From positions 1 to 64,000 of the forward strand of contig JBEVWC010000013.1 of assembly GCA_040506775.1 (NCBI GenBank): DNA of 64,000 nt, written 5' to 3'. The notes under the pieces were generated by a model. That model searched no databases. It had not been told where the DNA came from and saw only the letters and a program-made list of their open reading frames with translations. Origin of the DNA: Thiodiazotropha sp040506775. GTDB taxonomy: Bacteria; Pseudomonadota; Gammaproteobacteria; Chromatiales; Chromatiaceae. Of the stretch, positions 59,177 through 64,000 are shown one piece after another. Positions within the stretch are counted from its first letter, which is position 1; each line of letters opens with the position of its first letter. The position numbers and the translations under genes were made by a program.

Positions 59177-60484
59177 TCAGGAAATGTACAGTTGCGCCAC
59201 TGTCCCGCCAGCCTCGGCATCTTCAAAAACCAGACGCCAGTCATTCATCCGGCAAAGCTGATCGACGATGGCCAGTCCCAGTCCACTCCCACCGGAAATT
59301 CGGCTGCGAGACTCCTCAAGTCTCTTGAACGGCTGGAGTATGGTGTCCCGTTGCTCTTCAGGAATCCCGGGGCCCCGATCGATCACTGATATGCGCAGCC
59401 CGTGCGGGGTGACATCACAGACCACCCGCACCGGCTGTGCATCGCTGTAGCGCAGCGCGTTCTCGATCAGATTTCGCAGCACGCGCCGCAATGCCACCAC
59501 CGCCAGGTCCCGATGGTGTGGCTCACACGCCTCCAGGGTCACCGGTTCTGCTTGGCGCTGAAACTCTGCCAGGATCGATGACAACAGTTCACACAGTTCG
59601 ACCTGCTCCGTCACCTCGTCGGAAATACCCTGGGAGAGCTGTAGCGTGGCGGTGATGATATCGTTCATCTCCAGCAGATCTTCGCGCAGACCGCTGCGCA
59701 AGCTCTCGTCCACCTCATCGGACAGCAGTTCCAGTTCCAGCTGCATGCGCGCGATGGGGGTGCGCAGATCATGTGAGATCCCGGCCAGCAACACGGTGCG
59801 GTTCTCCATCAGCGCATGCAGGCGCTGTTCCATCTGGTTGAACGCCCGGGTCAGGTCCCGCAATTCCCGGGCCCCCTGCTCCACCAGGGGTGATCCGGGA
59901 CGCCCCTCCCCGATGCGTGCGGAGGCCTGAGCCAGGGCCGCGATGGGCTGGGTGATGCGCTTCACGATCAGCAGGGAGGTCAACACCGCGATCAGGGTCC
60001 CCGCCACCACCATCAGGATCAGGGTCAGGGGAATCCGGGACATGAAACGCTGCTTGTCAAAGCCAACCTTCAGCATCCGACCCCCCATGCGAATATCCAC
60101 CCAGCGCCACTCTGGCATGGCCGGATCGACGAATAACTGGTGTGCCTCGCCGGTGCGTTCCTCGAGTGCCTGCAGGAAGTCCCGCAGGGGGAACGCAGGA
60201 TTCTTCTCCTCGCTCAGCCCCCCCTGGGACAGACCGATGATCATATCGTGATGGGTGCGCATCTCCCGTTCAAAATCGGGACGCGTTCCCGGGGGCAGCT
60301 CGACCCAGATCTGCGCAGTCAGCACGGCCAGGGCGGAAAGATCATTGGCGACCCGCTGGGTCAATGGCAGGGTGACGAAGGCCACCACCAGTCCCAGGGA
60401 AAACACCGAGAACAACAGGAACGCGAGGGTGAAGGCAGTCGCTGTGCGCCCGAACAGCGTGGTACCGGACAACCGATCGGTCAC
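59177..60484 (-). CDS. EnvZ-like sensor histidine kinase
   Basis: The protein has 435 residues. A first helix (TAFTLAFLLFSVFSLGLVVAF) and a second (IPLTLILMVVAGTLIAVLT) bracket a periplasmic domain of about 125 residues. A HAMP domain, dimerisation domain with His238 (AGISHDLRTPIARMQLELE) and ATP-binding domain (NLIENALRYSD, DRGPGIPEEQRD, GGSGLGLAIV) follow. It matches the EnvZ type. The start overlaps the ompR stop by four bases (ATGA). It probably senses an envelope condition. Two secreted-protein genes lie on the far side of ompR. Confidence 0.93.
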   Translation of the reverse strand: MTDRLSGTTLFGRTATAFTLAFLLFSVFSLGLVVAFVTLPLTQRVANDLSALAVLTAQIWVELPPGTRPDFEREMRTHHDMIIGLSQGGLSEEKNPAFPLRDFLQALEERTGEAHQLFVDPAMPEWRWVDIRMGGRMLKVGFDKQRFMSRIPLTLILMVVAGTLIAVLTSLLIVKRITQPIAALAQASARIGEGRPGSPLVEQGARELRDLTRAFNQMEQRLHALMENRTVLLAGISHDLRTPIARMQLELELLSDEVDESLRSGLREDLLEMNDIITATLQLSQGISDEVTEQVELCELLSSILAEFQRQAEPVTLEACEPHHRDLAVVALRRVLRNLIENALRYSDAQPVRVVCDVTPHGLRISVIDRGPGIPEEQRDTILQPFKRLEESRSRISGGSGLGLAIVDQLCRMNDWRLVFEDAEAGGTVAQLYIS

Positions 60485-61200
60485 ACCTGATTACCCTGCG
60501 GGGTGAAAATGTAACCGCGTCCCCAGACCGTGCGGATGAATTGGGGCTGGTCCGGATTGATTTCCAGTTTTCGGCGTAACCGGGTGACCCGGACATCGAT
60601 ACTGCGATCAAAAGGTGAGCGTTCATAGCCCTTGATCAGCTCGATCAGGTGGTCCCGGCTCAACACCCGGTTGGGATGCTTGACGAAGGCTTCCAGGAGC
60701 GAGAATTCCCCTGCGGTGAGGCTGACGGGCTCTCCGTCCCTGGACAGGGACTGAGTGGTCAGGTTGACTTGGTAGTCACCGAACCGGTACTGGCCCTGTG
60801 TGGTGGCCGAGCTTCCAGTTCCTGGATTCAACTCCTGGGTTCGGCGCAGTATCGCCTTTACCCTCGCCGACAGCTCGCGGGGATTGAACGGTTTGGCCAG
60901 ATAGTCATCTGCCCCGACTTCGAGACCGATGATGCGATCGATGTCCTCTCCACGGGCCGACAGCATCAGGATCGGGATGCTTCCATTGGCCCTGAGCCGA
61001 CGTGCGATGGACAGGCCATCCTCTCCCGGCAGCATCAGATCCAGCACAATGAGTTGCACCGGGTGCTGAACCAGGTAGCTGTCCATCGCCTGTCCGCTGC
61101 CGACGCCGTCTACCTGGAACCCCTCCCGGGTGAGGAATTTGATCACCAGGTCGAGCAGCTTGGGATCGTCGTCCACGACCAGTATCTTCTGTTTATCCAT
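60481..61200 (-). CDS. OmpR-like response regulator
   Basis: The protein has 239 residues. The receiver domain has phospho-acceptor Asp54 (IVLDLMLPGEDG) and the conserved Lys in DYLAKPFNPRELSARV. The winged-helix domain contains LTAGEFSLLEAFVKHPNRVL and ends in VWGRGYIFTPQ, as in OmpR. It is co-transcribed with the envZ-like gene. It is divergent from two secreted-protein genes, and tandem OmpR-like heptamers lie in the gap, so it may control them and itself. Confidence 0.94.
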   Translation of the reverse strand: MDKQKILVVDDDPKLLDLVIKFLTREGFQVDGVGSGQAMDSYLVQHPVQLIVLDLMLPGEDGLSIARRLRANGSIPILMLSARGEDIDRIIGLEVGADDYLAKPFNPRELSARVKAILRRTQELNPGTGSSATTQGQYRFGDYQVNLTTQSLSRDGEPVSLTAGEFSLLEAFVKHPNRVLSRDHLIELIKGYERSPFDRSIDVRVTRLRRKLEINPDQPQFIRTVWGRGYIFTPQGNQV

Positions 61201-61264
61201 ATCGGCTTGGCCGGCAGTCTCTTCGTAATTAGAGGTATCAGGTTATGCGTCCCAGCGGAATCTC

Positions 61265-61292
61265 TGCAAGACACCTGAAACACCCTGTAACA
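61265..61292. promoter_or_regulatory. Tandem OmpR-like boxes between ompR and secreted-protein genes
   Basis: TGCAAGA (61265), TGAAACA (61276) and TGTAACA (61286) repeat with 11 and 10 base spacing, the spacing expected for OmpR-family dimers bound in tandem. A further TGTAAGT lies at 61339. OmpR-family sites commonly contain such TGTAAC-like half sites. Confidence 0.45.
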
Positions 61293-61380
61293 CTTGGCCC
61301 CTTCGCGGAAATCTCTCGGAAATAGCCAACCACTAGGCTGTAAGTGAGGCAACAAGAAAGACTCACACAGGAGATACATC

Positions 61381-62007
61381 ATGAAAACCACACGCAAAGT
61401 ATTGCACCTTTCCATGGCACTCGCCATGACACTGCCACTGGTCAGCGCACAGGCCTGGTCGGATGAAACCGACGTCACCGACACCCCGGACGAAACCGTG
61501 GTCGAATCACCGGAATCACCCGTCAGCGGAACCCAGCAGATGTTCCGCAACGCAGGTGAATCGGACCGTCTCAGACACCGGGTGGGGGAAAATGACAACG
61601 GAGAGGCCCGACGCACCCGTCTGGAGTCTTCTGCCGAATCCTCCATCGGAGAGGATGACTCAACGGTTGATGGCGACCCGACGGTAAGCTCTGATCAGAC
61701 ACCCAGACAGGATCGGGACCGCACCCGGGATCAGGATCAGGTGCAGGATGAAAGTCCCGACTATGATCAGATCCGTCAACGCGACCGGGATCGTCTCTCC
61801 GCAGAGGACCGTGAGGACTCCGGATTCGAGGATCCTTACCAGTTTGGCAACCGCTCGGCTGGACAGGGTTTCAGCACCAGTGGTTCAATGTATCGCAGCA
61901 TGGGCGCCAACAGTCGCGGCAGCGGCGGCTCGTCCAGTGCCGGGATGAGCCAGGGCGGTGCCCAGAGCGGTGGGCATGGCAGTGGCAACGGGAACGGTCG
62001 ACGTTAA
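61381..62007 (+). CDS. Secreted, acidic, probably disordered protein, unrecognised
   Basis: The protein has 208 residues after a strong ribosome site (AGGAG). A Sec signal peptide (about 1-25, ending VSAQA) is followed by a long Asp/Glu/Arg-rich stretch without hydrophobic core, with repeating RDRDR/RDQDQ motifs near 110-140. The last 50 residues are rich in Gly, Ser, Gln and Asn (GGSSSAGMSQGGAQSGGHGS). No cysteine and no known domain are seen. It is probably exported and unfolded, perhaps a matrix or stress component. It is divergent from ompR. Confidence 0.8.
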   Translation: MKTTRKVLHLSMALAMTLPLVSAQAWSDETDVTDTPDETVVESPESPVSGTQQMFRNAGESDRLRHRVGENDNGEARRTRLESSAESSIGEDDSTVDGDPTVSSDQTPRQDRDRTRDQDQVQDESPDYDQIRQRDRDRLSAEDREDSGFEDPYQFGNRSAGQGFSTSGSMYRSMGANSRGSGGSSSAGMSQGGAQSGGHGSGNGNGRR

Positions 62008-62054
62008 CAGGAAGGTTGAGTTCCTAGACTGGAGCCATTCGGAACGATTCGGGT

Positions 62055-62381
62055 ATGAACAGCAGTCTCTATAAAGTCATATTGATGGGAACCCTGCTGG
62101 TGCATGTCGGTAGCCTGTGGGCTGCCGACATACCCGAAAACCCGGTTGAGGAAGAACCGCCAAGCGAAACCTCGGACAACATGCAGAGCTGGCAGGAAGA
62201 CTGGCAACGGGATGAGGACAGACGCGGCGATTGGACCTGGTTCGGCATGGGTTACGAGTCTCGTCACCAGGCCACCCAAAACCGGGGTTCCAACTCCGCT
62301 GGTGGTGGTGCTTCCCAGGGACCGGGCGGCGGCAATGGACCCGGCGGTGGTGGTAATGGCCCGGGCGGCCGTAATCGCTGA
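62055..62381 (+). CDS. Small secreted Gly-rich protein, unrecognised
   Basis: The protein has 108 residues. A signal peptide (about 1-24, ending GSLWAA) is followed by an acidic, Trp-containing middle (QSWQEDWQRDEDRRGDWTWF) and a tail of Gly, Pro and Asn (GPGGGNGPGGGGNGPGGRNR). It lies 47 bases after the preceding gene and shares its plan of acidic body and Gly/Asn/Arg tail, so the two look like a functional pair. The ribosome site is weak. No known family was recognised. Confidence 0.75.
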   Translation: MNSSLYKVILMGTLLVHVGSLWAADIPENPVEEEPPSETSDNMQSWQEDWQRDEDRRGDWTWFGMGYESRHQATQNRGSNSAGGGASQGPGGGNGPGGGGNGPGGRNR

Positions 62382-62773
62382 TCGACCCAAAGCAGGATCC
62401 GCCGCATGAGATCGGCAGTCAGATCATCCACGCTTGATTCAGGTTCTGTTCTGCATCACCCCCCTCACCTTTCGGCACTCCCCTTTACGCCCCAATACAT
62501 CATCTTCAGTGGCTAACCACCGGTTAGCCGGGATGCTCGCCCAGGGCAGATTGGCCTGTTATCCGGAGCCTTTCAGGATAGAGAAAAAGAACCCGCCTGA
62601 GATTGCGCAATGGAAAAGAAAGGGAACGATTATCGCTCCCCTTCTCAGCACTGAAGGTTTCAGAAGCCGTTACGGAGACAATCAGGCCCCGGGCGACTCA
62701 ACAGATGGATCCGGTGTTCCAACCCTTCGGGACGGGTGAAAGCGGATCGTTCAATCCTTGCGTGTGTTTATAC
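62382..62773. other. 392-base gap with a small palindromic hairpin
   Basis: No gene is supported; a 101-codon plus-strand frame at 62434-62739 has no family features. A tight hairpin lies at 62511-62529. Confidence 0.45.
62511..62529. promoter_or_regulatory. Tight palindrome, possible operator or transcript end
   Basis: GGCTAACC and GGTTAGCC are perfect complements around the loop ACC. No T run follows. It lies between convergent genes. Confidence 0.35.
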
Positions 62774-64000
62774 TCAAGGCGCCTTGGGCGCCAGCCGCAC
62801 ATGCAGGTTCAGGAACACCAGGTTCTGTTTGAAATCGTAACTCTCCTGCACGGGAGAGACATGATTGACATCGTTCGAATCGTTATCGACCCGGCGCAAC
62901 CCACCACTCAGCATGACCCAGGGATTGGCATAGTATTTCACACCCAGGCTGAGGGACCGGGTCTCATCCTCCCGCCCCACATCCTGGAACTCGGCAAAAC
63001 CATAGTTGAATCCGACATAACCGACCGTATCGGCACCGAGTTTCTGGTCAATCTGCAGATCCCAGTCGGTATAGAGATAGCTCGAGGAGCCGATCTCCGT
63101 GGTTTCATTCTGGGTGCGTTCGAGTTGCGCTTTGAGTTGGGTCTTCGGGGTGGGATACCAGCGCAGATCCAAGCCGAAATTCCAGTCGTTGACCTCTTCG
63201 AAGCGCGGGTCCTCGTAGTCCTGATAAAAACGTCCCACATAGACATCGATACGATTGCCTTTGGTCAGGCGCCGGGTCATCCCGATCAGGCCGTTGTACC
63301 CCTCGGAGTCCTTGGCGTATCCGTACTGGTCCCGCGAATCCACATAATCCCGCTGATTCAGCACGCCCTGGGCATAAAGCTGCAGGTCCGGAGAAAAATC
63401 ATGACTCAGGCGTAACCCAAGGCCGGTCACATCCCGATCCCGATCATCGTTATACAGGCTCCCCACATTGTCGTAGTCGAGCTGTTCGTAAGTGATGCCG
63501 ATCTTTACGGACGATTGATCCACCTGCCGTTGCCAGCCCAGCTGTCCCTCAAGCACATCGTAGGTGGTGGGCTCGTCGATCTGCAGGCTGCCTGACTCCT
63601 TGGAATCCCGGCCCTCGTGATTTCGGCTGTAACCCGCACCGGCATAGACCTTGTGTGCTTCATCGAATTCGTAATCTCCCTCGCCGTTGAGCCAGAAGTC
63701 GTCATAATCTTCCGATGTGGCGTCGGCATAGCGTCCCAGGCGAGCCCCGGTATCCAGTGCCAGTCTGTGAACGTCCCACAGTGAGTCGATGCTGAGACTG
63801 GGGGAAAGCTGGATGATGTAATCGGATTCCCGTGACTGGCGGGTCGCGTAGATGTTGTCGTCGTAGTACCCCATCAACTCGATTTCCGGCAACAGACGGA
63901 AATTATCCATGTAAAAACCAGGTTTTTTAAATGTGCTCCCAGTCGCATCGGCGGCCATCAGGGGCGAGACATTGAGTATCAGGCTCGCCAGCGCAACCTG
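62774..64000 (-). CDS. EpsL-like outer-membrane beta-barrel protein (partial)
   Basis: The frame continues past the window edge, so the start is missing. The visible part has a signal-peptide end (ALASLILNVSPLMAADA) and then about 390 residues of alternating aromatic and polar strands (DNIYATRQSRESDYIIQLSP, YDDFWLNGEGDYEF, GLGLRLSHDFSPDLQLYAQG), ending in NLVFLNLHVRLAPKAP. This matches the BBP2/EpsL type of outer-membrane barrel found in EPS and PEP-CTERM gene clusters, which may export polysaccharide. It suggests that an EPS locus starts just beyond the window. Confidence 0.82.
   Translation of the reverse strand, partial: QVALASLILNVSPLMAADATGSTFKKPGFYMDNFRLLPEIELMGYYDDNIYATRQSRESDYIIQLSPSLSIDSLWDVHRLALDTGARLGRYADATSEDYDDFWLNGEGDYEFDEAHKVYAGAGYSRNHEGRDSKESGSLQIDEPTTYDVLEGQLGWQRQVDQSSVKIGITYEQLDYDNVGSLYNDDRDRDVTGLGLRLSHDFSPDLQLYAQGVLNQRDYVDSRDQYGYAKDSEGYNGLIGMTRRLTKGNRIDVYVGRFYQDYEDPRFEEVNDWNFGLDLRWYPTPKTQLKAQLERTQNETTEIGSSSYLYTDWDLQIDQKLGADTVGYVGFNYGFAEFQDVGREDETRSLSLGVKYYANPWVMLSGGLRRVDNDSNDVNHVSPVQESYDFKQNLVFLNLHVRLAPKAP

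Noticed and set aside
62434..62739. 101-codon plus-strand frame before the EpsL-like gene
   Set aside because: No signal peptide or known domain; likely non-coding.

Overview
The window reads as chromosomal DNA of a gammaproteobacterium. The gene order recA-recX-alaS-lysC-csrA-tRNA-Ser(GCU), the nearby mutS and pncC, and the DsbC, AceK, YajQ, YcgN, PpnN and DgkA proteins all fit that class. A PEP-CTERM/EPS-type sugar transferase and an EpsL-like outer-membrane barrel suggest a free-living or sediment/biofilm bacterium, perhaps near the Chromatiales sulfur oxidisers. That finer placement is inference. Coding density is high. I see no insertion sequence, prophage or CRISPR array.

Layout: 1-373 holds a 72-73 bp repeat array and a tRNA-Ser gene whose 3' end and terminator are mirrored in a perfect 31 bp inverted repeat. 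545-6429 is the csrA-lysC-alaS-recX-recA block on the minus strand; recX appears to start at CTG inside the recA stop. 6636-13359 carries an MFS exporter with a divergent LysR regulator, a sixA/nudix fusion-pncC-thpR operon, dgkA, and an LpxH-like phosphoesterase overlapping a glycosyltransferase. 13849-17006 is cupin-mutS-dodecin. 17182-21082 is a run of minus-strand genes: FHA, PP2C, dsbC, yajQ, xerD. 21731-25280 has ycgN, a DUF3549 gene, a universal stress protein and icd. 25677-30776 is moxR-DUF58-transglutaminase with lepB tail to tail. 31121-35736 has a CBS protein, a chemoreceptor, a BolA protein and a tandem SagB-type nitroreductase. 36056-46908 is rich in central carbon genes (mdh, aceA, aceB, aceK) mixed with ppnN, an alpha/beta hydrolase, an RTX protein and an RraA protein. 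47230-54046 is a 1853-residue ten-PAS hybrid kinase overlapping a response-regulator diguanylate cyclase. 54122-64000 holds an EPS sugar transferase, adk, a lipoprotein transglycosylase, a DUF2202 protein, an OmpR/EnvZ pair, two unrecognised secreted proteins and an EpsL-like barrel cut by the window edge.

How it works together: Icd keeps the serine that AceK phosphorylates, and aceB/aceA/aceK/mdh lie in the same window, so the branch point between the TCA cycle and glyoxylate shunt is largely encoded here. The kinase/diguanylate cyclase pair next to an EPS sugar transferase suggests c-di-GMP control of matrix synthesis. The best candidate for an undescribed system is the OmpR/EnvZ pair facing two small, signal-peptide-bearing, probably disordered secreted proteins, with tandem OmpR-like heptamers between them.
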